DNA from: Diplonema papillatum | Taxonomy: Eukaryota > Euglenozoa > Diplonemea > Diplonemida > Diplonemidae | Direction of reading: 5' to 3' | DNA length: 64,000 bases | NCBI GenBank assembly: GCA_030068145.1 | Contig: JAPJBO010001104.1 | Coordinates: 1-64,000 of the forward strand | In this document: positions 1-9,497 of the stretch, piece after piece | Layout: each line of letters opens with the position of its first letter | Numbering within the stretch: the first letter of the stretch is position 1 | The notes under the pieces: generated by a model | Databases searched by the model: none | Seen by the model: only the letters and a program-made list of their open reading frames with translations | Told to the model about the DNA's origin: nothing | Program-made: the position numbers and the translations under genes

Positions 1-600
1 TCAATACTCAGCCCGGTTCCTGTGGGGGAAGAGTCGGGGTGGCCCACCAAAAAAGCGACCACAGTTCTGCATGTTCAGCCGCAAAACACAAACCGACGAG
101 TAATCGTAACTTATTCCTGCAGAACTGGCTTTGTTGAATGATGCTCGTGACAGACAACTGACCCCCAGCTTTCGTCTATCGCACAGTAAGGAATCGCGTT
201 GGGAACCGCATTCGGAAAAATATTGGACCGGAACTTCTTTGGACCGGAATCTTTTTGGACTTTTTAGAGTTAAAGTTTTGGGCTTTTGGAGGTTCTGAAA
301 GTTTTGGACTTTTCCCTGGGGTTTTCAGTTTTTGGCGGTATTTTGAAGTCTGACCGAAGCAGCTTTTGCACTGTTTCATGTTTCCGTTACACCAATGATG
401 GGACCGGCAGATTGTGCGAACATTCCAAAGCTTCCCGAATTCCGGGCCGCAAACGCGTCCAAATTGGTTCAGGTTACCTTTAGTTTCTGTTCGTCCTTAA
501 AACTCGTGGTTGCATGATCATGACTATGGGCGTAGCCTGGGTCGCGTAGACAAGCAGCTCGGGTGAGCATGGCGGGGCGACTCATGAGATTGCCCCCGTC
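1..600. other. Non-coding stretch with dispersed GGACCGG words
   Basis: No gene is supported here. The motif TTGGACCGGAA occurs at about 221 and 240, again near 931, and in inverted form near 988, so this part and 915-1000 share one short repeated word. A short plus-strand frame at 286-483 contains one CEH-type zinc-repeat-like unit (CEHSKASRIPGRK), but it is too short to call. Confidence 0.4.
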
Positions 601-642
601 GCCGACCACGTGCCGGAACACGACGTCCGGGACTGGCTATAC

Positions 643-803
643 TGATCAACTCCTTGAACGCCAGCAGCCCGCTGTCGTCGGCATCCACCGTCAAAAACGC
701 GCGTGACCGCCACTCGGCGGCCAGGACGTCGCCTTCACTCAGCGACGCTCGCTTCACTGCGAGCTCGCCGAGGTCGAGTCCTTCCGCGGGCATGCCGCCG
801 GCC
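643..803 (-). CDS. Orphan exon fragment with an EF-hand calcium-binding loop
   Basis: Read on the minus strand this segment encodes a compact, non-repetitive peptide that includes DADDSGLLAFKE. That peptide fits the canonical 12-residue EF-hand loop: Asp at 1 and 3, Ser at 5, Gly at 6, a hydrophobic residue at 8 and Glu at 12. It is preceded by a helix-like acidic stretch (SEGDVLAAEWRSRAFLTV), as expected of an entering helix. A GT dinucleotide follows GATCA at the 3' side and an AG precedes the 5' side, so an intron-bounded exon of about 161 nt is plausible. The splice sites are guesses by eye. EF-hand proteins bind calcium as sensors or in calcium-dependent kinases, but one hand is not enough to say which. 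No partner exon was found nearby, so it may be part of a larger gene that leaves the window or a stranded pseudo-exon. Confidence 0.5.
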
Positions 804-914
804 CTGCTCAGTATGGAGGGCGCTGTTAACGGACTTGGGCGCGCCCTTGACTGTAGGCACCACATGTATCATATCTTATCGTATTCTTGGATTCTAAACT
901 TCCTTGTGGGCGTG

Positions 915-1330
915 AACCCTACTGTAAAATATTTGGACCGGAACTTTTTTGGACTTTTGGGGGTTTTGAAAAGTACTTCGACTTTTTCCCGGTCCAACAT
1001 TATTCCGAACACGGTTGTAAGCGCAACGGTAGGGTACAGTTGTGCCGTGGGACCCTCTGAAATCTACAAAATAGCCCAGATTTCGGTTCGGAACAGGTGG
1101 ATTTCTACTAGGACACTAGTCATTTTGACTAGTGCACTAGTCATTTTTACTAGTGCACTAGTCATTTTTACTAGTGTTTTTACTAGTGCACTAGTCATTT
1201 TTACTAGTGCACTAGTCATGCTTTTTCACTAGTAAAATGACTAGTCAAAACACCTTTTTCACTTTTACTAGTGCACCGTGCTCGTTGCCGTCCGGCTCCG
1301 AGTTTAGGGGCCTTAGCATCAGCACTGGCC
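915..1330. repeat. ACTAGT word array in a possible inverted-repeat element
   Basis: Between 1105 and 1275 the word ACTAGTGCACTAGT and shortened forms recur at irregular spacing, separated by CATTTTT. Each word is self-complementary. The block may be bounded by weakly inverted ends, TAGGGTACAGTTGTG near 1029 and the complement of CAGCACTGGCCCCTA ending near 1334, and the right side runs into C-runs. This resembles the other word-array elements in the window. The termini are imperfect. Confidence 0.5.
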
Positions 1331-1360
1331 CCTACCCCCCTAACCCCCCCCCCCCCCCCC

Positions 1361-1965
1361 TAGGGCTATGATGGCAAGTAAACGGAAACGTTTCCCGTTT
1401 CCGTTTCCATACTTTCAAGGAAACGGCGTTTCCTTAGTTGGGAAACGGCTGCTGCAGATTGCAGTGTGTAAGGTGACCACACCTCGGATGGGCGGGGGGA
1501 AAATTTTTTAGGGGTATTTCCCAAACGAGCCAGCAAAACAAATTTATCTGTGCAAACGGTGCTGTCTCCGAAGTAGTCCCGAGCTGCGCGGTCCTTCGTA
1601 GTGGTGGCAACCAGGCACTCAGAGAATTGGGCCTGGAGACCTCCCCGTAAAGTTTCTCGACAAGGTTCGTATGCGCGACAGTCTTTTCGGTTTTGGCTGC
1701 AAGTTGACACACCCTGTCGGGGATGTGAGCAGCCTCAGAAGCTGGAGTTAAAAAAGCGGGTGACACACCCGCTTTTCGGGTGTGACTCGGGCACCCTCTT
1801 TAGCTCCAACTTCTGGGGCTGGACCTCACCGTGTAGTATTCCCTGGTGGTGTTAGCGTGGTTTGTGGGTAGCCTGCAAAACCAAGGAGCCGTTTCCGTTT
1901 CCGTTTCCGTTTCCATGTTTTGGAAAAAACGGATGGAAACGCGTTTAGTTGCCAACATAGCCCTA
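1361..1965. mobile_element. Inverted-repeat element with TAGGGCTATG ends and GTTTCC/GGAAAC words
   Basis: The left end reads TAGGGCTATGATGGCAAG and the right end is the complement of TAGGGCTATGTTGGCAAC, giving terminal inverted repeats of about 30 bp that continue into AAACGGAAACG-like sequence. A 17-base C-run (1344-1360) lies just outside the left end and five G lie outside the right end. Just inside both termini are arrays of GTTTCC or its complement (1377-1437 and 1888-1946). No transposase frame is present, so it would be non-autonomous. A second inverted-repeat element (1715-1842) is nested inside. Confidence 0.65.
1715..1842. mobile_element. Small inverted-repeat element with CACCCGAAAAGCGGGTG-type hairpin
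   Basis: The arms contain AGCCTCAGAAGCTGGAGTTAA on the left and its approximate complement (AGCTCCAACTTCTGGGGCTG) on the right, with a central ACACCCGCTTTTCGGGTGTG palindrome. The right end is CACCGTGTAG. Related elements with the same ends and the same hairpin are at 41687-41935 and 44120-44512. It is a MITE-like, non-coding element. Confidence 0.6.
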
Positions 1966-1974
1966 GGGGGTCAA

Positions 1975-2960
1975 AAGGTCTTTTTTTGCGTCAAAATGGT
2001 GACATTTTCAGCCTGTAGACTTAACGGCAGTTTAAGGCTAAAAAAACATGCAACCCACCTCAGAAATGCCCGGAATCGTGTTTTTGGGGGAAGTTTCATG
2101 GAAAATGGCCCAGGGGGGGGTGTATTAGTTGATGGTTTTAGGGTGGACACCGTTTGGTACCGGCTAGCAGCCTGTGGGTGTGCTTCACTGTTCATACCAT
2201 GCAAAGATGAGACTACAATCACGTACAGGCAGCCACAAATGGAAGCAACAAAAGGGCGGAACGACACCCAGGAGGAAGGCAGCTATGAACGTTGCTCGTC
2301 TGGATGGTTAACAACGTCCCAAAAGGTTCTCTGGGTCTTGCGCAAGCTGAGGTGTTGTTGACACCGCAGGCAGCAGCTCTTCCCCGAACTTCTGCTAGAG
2401 CGATATTCACAAAGTTCGATGTCTTTCCGAGAAAAACAATGAGATGCTCTCATCCGTAGTGGGATTTTCCAGATCCCAACGTTTTTGTTGAAGGGATGCA
2501 CGCGACAGTGTCTTTTATTCAAGTTCCTTTCGTACACCGCATTGCACACGCACGGAAGACAATACTGGTCACCGGGGTGTATCTCTGGTACCTAACCCCA
2601 ACGCACGTTGAGCTTGAACAAAAATAGAAAACTGGACTTGAACGAAAAGGTTCGGCGGTGGATTTATAGGACTGCCACGACATAGCAGCTCAGGGCAGGG
2701 TATCTGCAGCTTGCGGTAGCACGCTACACGACACAGGCCACTACGAAAGCTGGCGCTGACGTCAAGGACTCGAGGGTACGAAGCCGTACCTCATTGAGTC
2801 GCTTGTCGATGCCTCCTACGAAGCCCCACCATCCCCAACTCTCAGGAAAGTCTTTTGAGTAAAAATACATAGGTTTGGGCAGTGTTGTTTTCCTTCTTCG
2901 GTTCATGCTGTCACTATTTTTGGGGTTGTCACCTAAAAAGAAGAACACCAGTACCACCCT
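1975..2960. other. No gene recognised
   Basis: Open frames here (for example plus 1846-2361) are low-complexity read-through of the preceding element and resemble no family. No repeat shared with the rest of the window was noticed. Confidence 0.4.
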
Positions 2961-4235
2961 GAGTCCAAAAATTAGGCACTCGTAAAAAGGCCTTTTCGGG
3001 GCACTTCAGCAGCCAAAAAGCATGTTTTAGGCATTTCTATATGGTTCTGGGGTGGTTTACCAATTTTTATTGCCTTTTAGGAGCCCCTATGTGGTTCCCA
3101 AAAAAATGACCTATTTTGACAGCTTTTGACCCCCCCTACCCCCCGTAGGGGGGGAAGATACTCCCAAATGTTGCCTTTATTCGGATTCTGGTGCAAAGGC
3201 ACGGCCTTGCAGCTGAGTATGGGCTCTTGATCGGTTCCAGAACTCGTTTGCCACCCTGGCAGTACCCAAAATAGCCCCAAGACCCACCAGGAGTGACGAA
3301 AGATTGAGTTCGGGGGGGAACGACAGGACGACCGGCGAAGACCTGTAGAGAGCACGAAAAGATGAAAATTAGGAACAGGGCTGAGGCCTGAAAGCACCGT
3401 GACACGTCCGGTATGTGACAGTTGCCAACGGCGGCCCACAGTGCCAAGAGAACAGTTCCCGAGACGGAATGGCGAAAAGGCACGAGTGTACTCCCACAAT
3501 TAGTTGTTGTCACAGTGCATACATCTTATACATGTATCAGCCTATCCACACTTCACTTCGCGAATTTGGCGAAGTAGACGATGATAAAGCTGCCGCCCCT
3601 CACTCTTTGGTTGCGCCAGTCAGCCGCGAGCGTGCGCCGTACGTGCGGCCGTGCAAACCTTCTGAATTGGTGTGCACGTGTGCGCATCAAAAATCGCTGC
3701 CCTAACCCCGCGATACAGGACGGACGTGCGTGGAATGTCCACCAAGCGTTCTGTCATCCTCCGTCCGTGCAAGGCGACAGGCAAACCCGTGTGAATGGGG
3801 ACCCGTTGCTAAGGCAGTCAAGAAGGGGACACTGGCTGCATTCTTGCAATGAGCTCGCCCCGTTTCTCATTGATGTCTCTTCCTTTGTGGTCTGTTTCTT
3901 TTTGAAGCCGGTCTTCGCGTCCCTTCGGTCGGACAGACACGACAGAAGCGGCTGAGAAGCCCCAAATGTGCAAATTTAGGAATAAAGGCAACATTTGGGT
4001 TTGGCCTTTTTTATGGTATTTTGACCACTTTTCAAAGGTGTTCTGGCGTAATTCCGGTGAAAACCCCATTTTTCTACCTCTCTGGTCAAAGTGAGGCGCA
4101 TGAAACACATGCATACCCCATTTTCACGTTCGGATGCAGTACTTTGAGGTGAAAAAATCCAAAAAATGGGAAAAGTATCTTCCCCCCCTACCCCCCCCCC
4201 CCCCCCCCCCCGGGGGCTTTAGAAAACGAATGAAT
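2961..4235. repeat. Repeat debris with C/G tracts and inverted 18-mer
   Basis: An 18-base sequence at 3163-3180 (CCCAAATGTTGCCTTTAT) is exactly inverted at 3982-3999. Both lie near CCCCCTACCCCCC tracts and the short word GTATCTTCC. This resembles fragments of the G/C-tract-bounded elements seen elsewhere, but no clean pair of ends could be drawn. No coding frame is supported between them. Confidence 0.4.
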
Positions 4236-4237
4236 GA

Positions 4238-5280
4238 TTGCGCCAGAAAATGAAAGATGAAAGCAGCTACCAAGACGTAGCCCGTGCAGGCGTGATCGGA
4301 GAATGCATGAGTGCGAGTGTGGTGAGTTACTGCCAAGACAAAACGAATGCGGTACTGCGCACTTGGGCGGAGATTTGCCGAAGAGTGAAGAATGAGGGCG
4401 GCCTACCAAGGCGTGGTCCTTCCTTGTTTGTACTGTAGGAGAAACCAGAGAATGCACGAGTGTGAGTGTGCAAGATAAAAACAATGCGGTACTGCGGATA
4501 GCTCTGCTCCAAGCGGAGAAAATGATTGAATGGTTGCCAGAAGATTTGCCGAAGAGTGTAGAATGAGGGCGGCCTACCAAGGCGTGGTCCTTCCTTGTTT
4601 ATCCTGCAACCAGAGAATGCATGAGTGTGAGTGTGCCAAGATAAAAACAATGCGGTATTGCGGACAGCTCTGCTCCAAGCGGAGAACATGATTGAATGGT
4701 TGCCAGGAGATTTGCCGAAGAGTGTAGAATGAGGGCGGCCTACCAAGGCGTGTTCCTTGTTCGTCCTGCAGGAGAGACCAGAGAACGCATGAGTGTGAGT
4801 GTGCCAAGATGAAAACAATGCGGTATTGCGGACAGCTCTGCTCCAAGCGGAGAAAATGATTGAATGGTTGCCAGGAGATTTTCCGAAAAGAGTGTGGAAT
4901 GAGGGCGGCCTACCAAGGCGTGGTCCTTGTTCGTCCTGCAGGAGAAACCAGAGAATGCATGAGTGCGAGTGTGCCAAGATAAAAACAATGCGGTACTGCG
5001 GACAGCTCTGCTCCAAGCGGAGAACATGATTGAATGGTTGCCAGGAGATTTGCCGAAGAGTGTAGAATGAGGGGGCGTGGTCCTTGTTCGTTCTGCAGGA
5101 GAAACCAGAGAATGCATGAGTGTGAGTGTGCCAAGATAAGAACAATGCGGTACTGCGGACAGCTCTGCTCCGCGAAGAAAACGATTGAATGGTTGCCATG
5201 AGATTTGCATGAGTGTGAGTGTGCCAAGATAAAAACAATGCGGCACTGCGGACAGCTCTGCTCTAAGCGGGAGAAAGGGA
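4238..5280. repeat. Degenerate tandem array, unit ~150-172 bp
   Basis: The motif GAATGCATGAGTGTGAGTGT recurs at about 4301, 4451, 4615, 4783, 4955, 5110 and 5208. Each is followed by CAATGCGGTACTGCGGACAG, an AGCGGAGAA box and GGGCGGCCTACCAAGGCG. Spacing shrinks to ~97 bp in the last copy. Long minus-strand frames across the array are by-products of periodicity. The array starts just after a 19-base C-run. Confidence 0.8.
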
Positions 5281-5429
5281 AAGAAGAGAATCCATGTCGA
5301 AAGGGCGTGCAAGTGTGTAACTCCTAGCACATGCACCTGACGTGTTCTTATGAGGAAGCGGCCCTAGAGGTGTCGTCGCGTTTCTAGTGCTGACTGGAAG
5401 CAGAGCGAACAGAGAGTTTGTTTTTTTAG

Positions 5430-5545
5430 AGTGAAAGTTCGCTTGAAACTCCGGGGTTTTAAAGTCTCCGGGTGACCTTCGTCGTTAAGGGAAGATATTC
5501 TTTGTGCTCTGAGTGTCGTAAGAGTGGTGGTTACACGAGGTAAGA
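5430..5545 (+). repeat. Rep-F copy (long form)
   Basis: This segment matches 40479-40595 almost base for base: GAAAGTTCGCTTGAAACTCC, then GTCTCCGGGTGACCTTCG, then CTCTGAGTGTCGTAAGAG. Short cores of the same family (TCCGGGGTTTTAAAGTCTCC) occur near 7300, 17770, 36370, 39015 and 51640. Confidence 0.65.
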
Positions 5546-6984
5546 GGATCGGTGGGTACCCTGGTCGTTGGTCATTGGTGGTTTCGGCCATTGTCCACAT
5601 ACCTTACTTACGGTAGGCCCTCCTCAGTATGGTGCCGCAGTAGGTGACGGTCTGTCTTCTTGGTACCGTCTGACCGTCTCTTTTCGTGAATTTGTGGTTT
5701 TTTTGCGTGCAAGAAGCCGGCAATCTTAAAGTAGTAGTGGGTGGTCGCCGAACTGCCGCAGCAGCCGAAAACAGCAGGCGCGGGGGGAAACACTTTTAGT
5801 TTTAATGTTTAGACCAGACACTGCCTCCCTGGGCTCGGACGGGACTAGGTCGCTTCTTGATTTGATTGTTTCGCTTGTTTTCTTACTCTCAACCAGTGGT
5901 TTTCCGCTTCGCCAACAAAATGATATTGGTTGGCTAAAGAATTTCACGGTTCACAAAAGAGGTCAATTTATTTTCTCTCGACCTGCATGGTGTTCGGGGG
6001 GTCGGCAGGTTGTGGCTTCCGGCTTGGTGAAGAGTAGAACTGTGTGTAGTAGTAGCAGTAGTAAGTGTCGTCTGCCGAAGCAGCCGGAGATAGCAGGCGC
6101 AGGGGGCAGGTCTTGCTTTACTTCTCTTACTCTTCTTCATGGAGACCCGCCCCCGGCATCCCGACTGTCCAATCACTGTCGAGAAAGTTTGCGCCTATAG
6201 TGGTGAGGTGTCGCTATGAACGCTTGGCTGCCACAAGCCTGTGGTAATTTTCTGTCACCTCCGGCTTCATCCCTTGAACATGAAGCGAGACCAAAGGATC
6301 GTTAGGCCATGCTTTCACACCGAGGATCGGTACTGAAGATCGTGTATCGAGCAAGCTTTTACCCTTATGCTCTACGCGAGATTTCTGTTCCCGCTGAGCT
6401 TGCCTTAGGACACCTGCGTTAATGTGTAACAGATGTGCCGCCCCAGCCAAACTCCCCACCTGACTGGTGTCTCCAAACGAGGATGGTTGACGAGGCCCCC
6501 ACGAAGCCTTACAACACGAGGATGCAGCCCTGCTTAGGTATGCACTCAGCCATCAGGCCATTGGCTGCTAAGCACCCCCCGACCGGTCGATTTGCCACTT
6601 TTGTGGCCCTCTATTCGCCTTGTTCCGCGTCGCATCAAGTACATGATGCTGGTGGTTGGGGGATCGGCCACCGCGACTCGAATAAGGTGCGGTAAACAGC
6701 GTAGCCACGTGAAGGCTCCCCCATGACACCTAAATGGGACGCTTTTCCAGAAACGAACATTTCCGGAGTTGGGGCTTGCACTGATAAACGAAGCACGGAC
6801 GATCAACATCAACTGACCAAAGGTGATGAAAATGACAAGGCAAAAGTTTCTTGTTCTCCGCGGGTACAGGGTATAAACCTCTCTGGGGGGGGGTTTCCTG
6901 TATTAGCACTTCGTTGGCTTCGTTTTCTCTTTCACGTGCAACCGTTGTTTTGGAAATGTTCCCGTCAGTACAGATGTACAACTA
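5546..6984. other. No gene recognised; minor repeats
   Basis: Two related ~55-bp stretches occur at 5748-5795 and 6055-6112 (GCCGAA.CAGCCG..AACAGCAGGCGC). The block at 6432-6490 (GCCGCCCCAGCCAAACTCC) recurs at 58668-58720. No coding frame is convincing. Confidence 0.4.
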
Positions 6985-7172
6985 AAAACCCGTACACCGC
7001 GAGAGTATAGGAGAAAGTAGAAAAGGGAAACTAGAGTTTGTTCGTTGACCGCACGACCCTGAGCCCAAATCCTGGACGTGGTTTCAGGCGGCAAATTTTT
7101 GGCAAGTGACCATGATGAGAAGGTCATACTTGGGTGGTTCAGTTTGCTCACACATTGCATGTGGCTAAAAGA
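6985..7172 (+). repeat. Rep-J copy
   Basis: The segment runs from CACCGCGAGAGTATAGGAG through TTGACCGCACGACCCTGAGC and GGACGTGGTTTCAGG to CACACATTGCATGTGGCTAA. A close copy lies at 62826-62955, directly upstream of the Gag-like frame of the YR retroelement. Partial copies are at 17995-18075 and 18385-18440. Confidence 0.6.
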
Positions 7173-7406
7173 AAATTGTCCGCGGGGCTAGCCTGTTGGA
7201 TTCTAACTGGGAGCATAGAACCGGGACAAAGCATAGGATGTGTTTTGTGCGGTCGACGATACACGTTTTTTTTTTAGCGTTTATTGTGGTTTAAAGGTTC
7301 GGTGTTTTAGGGTCTCCGGTTGACCATTGAGGCTGTGAGGCTTTTGTGGGGTTTTTTTTTTTGTGAAAGCCATGGTGACTCTCGCCGGGGGTTTTAAAAA
7401 GTGAAT

Positions 7407-7910
7407 GCATGCTGGTAAGACAATCTTTCGGACTGTTTTCCCAGAAGACAGCGGGTGTCAGACCAGAAGGCGGGCTGTGCATGCTGGTAAGACAATCTTT
7501 CGGACTGTTTTCCCAGAAGACAGCGGGTGTCAGACCAGAAGGCGGGCTGTGCATGCTGGTAAGACAATCTTTCGGACTGTTTTCCCAGAAGACAGCGGGT
7601 GTCAGACTAGAAGGCGGGCTGTGCATGCTGGTAAGACAATCTTTCGGACTGTTTTCCCAGAAGACAGCGGGTGTCAGACCAGAAGGCGGGCTGTGCATGC
7701 TGGTAAGACAATCTTTCGGACTGTTTTCCCAGAAGACAGCGGGTGTCAGACTAGAAGGCGGGCTGTGCATGCTGGTAAGACAATCTTTCGGACTGTTTTC
7801 CCAGAAGACAGCGGGTGTCAGACCAGAAGGCGGGCTGTGCATGCTGGTAAGACAATCTTTCGGACTGTTTTCCCAGAAGACAGCGGGTGTCAGACCAGAA
7901 GGCGGGCTGA
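7407..7910 (+). repeat. Perfect 7 x 72-bp tandem array
   Basis: Seven units of 72 bp start at 7407, 7479, 7551, 7623, 7695, 7767 and 7839. They are identical except that units 3 and 5 carry T instead of C in GACCAG. Since 72 is a multiple of three, several frames stay open on both strands; these are not taken as genes. The unit ends with a Rep-B-like half (GACAGCGGGTGTCAGACCAG), and the rest of that Rep-B copy follows once at 7911-7950. The array therefore looks like amplification of half a Rep-B element together with its left flank. Confidence 0.92.
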
Positions 7911-8214
7911 TGCCTTCGGGCAGGGTTCTCTACCGGCGAACAGGTTTCCTTTTTGTTTTGAGTGAAAAGCGTTTCTCGTTTGTTTACCGTGTCACGGAAC
8001 CACTGCCCCCGAGCTGTCTCTCCCATTCCTCTTCGAAGTACAACGGGGAAGTCGAACCCGGGGGTTTAGTCTCTGTAACTCGGCAAGAGAGTGTCAGTGA
8101 ACAGCGTATCATCCCCCCATCGCCCCGCCCAACTCGCTTGTTATGAGGTTTCGCAGGTTCTATAACATGTGATAACTTGGGATCGCATGCGTGGTACCCC
8201 CCGTAACCCCGTAT

Positions 8215-8580
8215 TTCGTAGTTTCTGCGTATAAGTCGATCTTTGAGTGCGTGAGCCCCTCCGAAGAAAGGTCCATCACACCAGTGCGGAGTTTGTGCGG
8301 AGTTCTTGCGTACTTCGTTGCTTCGGTTTTCCGGGGCACCAATGCGAACTCAGTTAAAAAATACTCGAGGGACTGCCTTGTGCTCATTTCGAAGGAGGCT
8401 AGAGGGGGAGAAAACAGTACAACTACAAAGTGGGTCTTTTGTTGAACGCTTACGCCCGCCACTAAACCCAGATTTACCTGTGTTTCGTGTGGGCCACAGC
8501 ACATTTACCTCCTTTGATCTATCGCAACTGGCAGTCTCCTCAAGCATTTCCTACAAAGCAGGTGCTTATACAAAAAAAAA
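8215..8580 (+). repeat. Rep-I fragment followed by Rep-D copy
   Basis: 8215-8300 matches the start of Rep-I (TATAAGTCGATCTTTGAGTG; compare 37165). 8360-8580 is a Rep-D copy: ACTCGAGGGACTGCCTTGTG, TACAACTACAAAGTGGGTC, GTTGAACGCTTACGCCCGCC, CAAGCATTTCCTACAAAGC, ending in an A-run. The A-rich 3' end and dispersal suggest a SINE-like retroposon on the plus strand. Confidence 0.65.
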
Positions 8581-9129
8581 CTGTGATCACATGTCGCATG
8601 GTATCGCTTGATAGCAACATGCGAAACCGCTTGTAGGTTTCGCTCGTGAACGCAGACCAATCCAGAGTTAGAGCTCATCAGTGAGTCCTTTGGGTGGGGG
8701 GGAGGGGGGGTGAAGCGTTCCAGACCTTCCGATCTGAGCGGGACTGGGGGTGCGGCCCTCTGCTTCCCAAGGTGCATCGACCGGGGTTGTTCATCAGCGA
8801 AAGTCTAAGACGTGTCCACTCCTCAGTACACGACGAACTTGTTATCGGGCATTTGGGTGGTCAGAACTCCCTTTCAACCGAGGCTGCTTCGAGTCCGAAT
8901 TTCCCATTCCCGCCTATCTTTCTGGTCTTAGATTTTCGCTGATATAACAATTACTTCGGTAGTCCCGAAGTCGGCTCGCTGATACTCGGCCGGCGATGCT
9001 TTGCTACAGAAAAAGAGAAAATGCCTTGAAGCAGCGAGTCAGGCTTGAGGAAGATGAAAGGAGCACGGCTCCTGCCCTTATTCGAGTGTTCGTTATAAAA
9101 GAACGTTGAAGTATGGCTAAAGATAAAGT
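8581..9129. other. No gene recognised
   Basis: No shared repeat or coding frame was recognised in this stretch. Confidence 0.35.
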
Positions 9130-9281
9130 GGTGTCACCTGGGGGGGTAATCTCAGGGCCGCCCACGTGATAAGCCGTTAAGCATTGAGTTCTTTTAAGTA
9201 CATGAACCACATGGATTGGTTGCCGTTAAGCAGTGTGAACTTGATTGTTAAGCAGCAGCTGCCGGCTTATCCCGTGACACC
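9130..9281 (-). ncRNA. Structured pseudoknot RNA element, copy B (long loop form)
   Basis: On the minus strand the ends GGTGTCA and TGACACC pair. Inside, CACGGGAUAAGCCG pairs with CGGCUUAUCACGUG (one internal G-A mismatch). The loop begins GCAGCUGCUGCUUAA, and its GCUGC can pair with GCGGC downstream of the stem (one G-U pair), forming a pseudoknot. A variable hairpin (CCUG...CAGG) precedes the closing strand. Compared with the copies at 12886-12964 and 17110-17188 the loop carries ~70 extra nt, shared in part with the copy at 34950-35080. The function is unknown. Confidence 0.6.
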
Positions 9282-9340
9282 TTTTATATGGTACGATGCC
9301 AAAACCCCCCCCCCCCCTTTGCACTAATAAATTTTTTTTT

Positions 9341-9493
9341 GATGTCACCCCATACTGGCCCCGAAACCCCACTTGTGTGGCCCAAAACGGTTCCCAAACG
9401 GTTTTTGGCGGGCTGAGTCGAGGTAAAGGGGTCTCTGAAGGCCCACGAATAGGCCCACACAGATGGGGTTCGGGGCCAGTATGGGGTGACATT
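9341..9493. mobile_element. ~150-bp hairpin (MITE-like foldback)
   Basis: The left arm starts GATGTCACCCCATACTGGCC and the right arm ends with its complement (GGCCAGTATGGGGTGACATT). The arms are about 45 bp and nearly perfect, extending through CCCCGAAACCCCA and GTGTGGCC. Short arms with no coding content fit a MITE or an inverted-insertion foldback, nested inside the composite element. Confidence 0.75.
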
Positions 9494-9497
9494 AAAA

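Noticed and set aside
4327..5336. Long minus-strand frames with HTHTHAFSG repeats
   Set aside because: By-products of the degenerate tandem array; several frames are open at once.
7291..8146. Three long open frames (183-245 residues) on both strands across the 72-bp array
   Set aside because: The period is a multiple of three, so frames without stops remain open automatically; no family resemblance.
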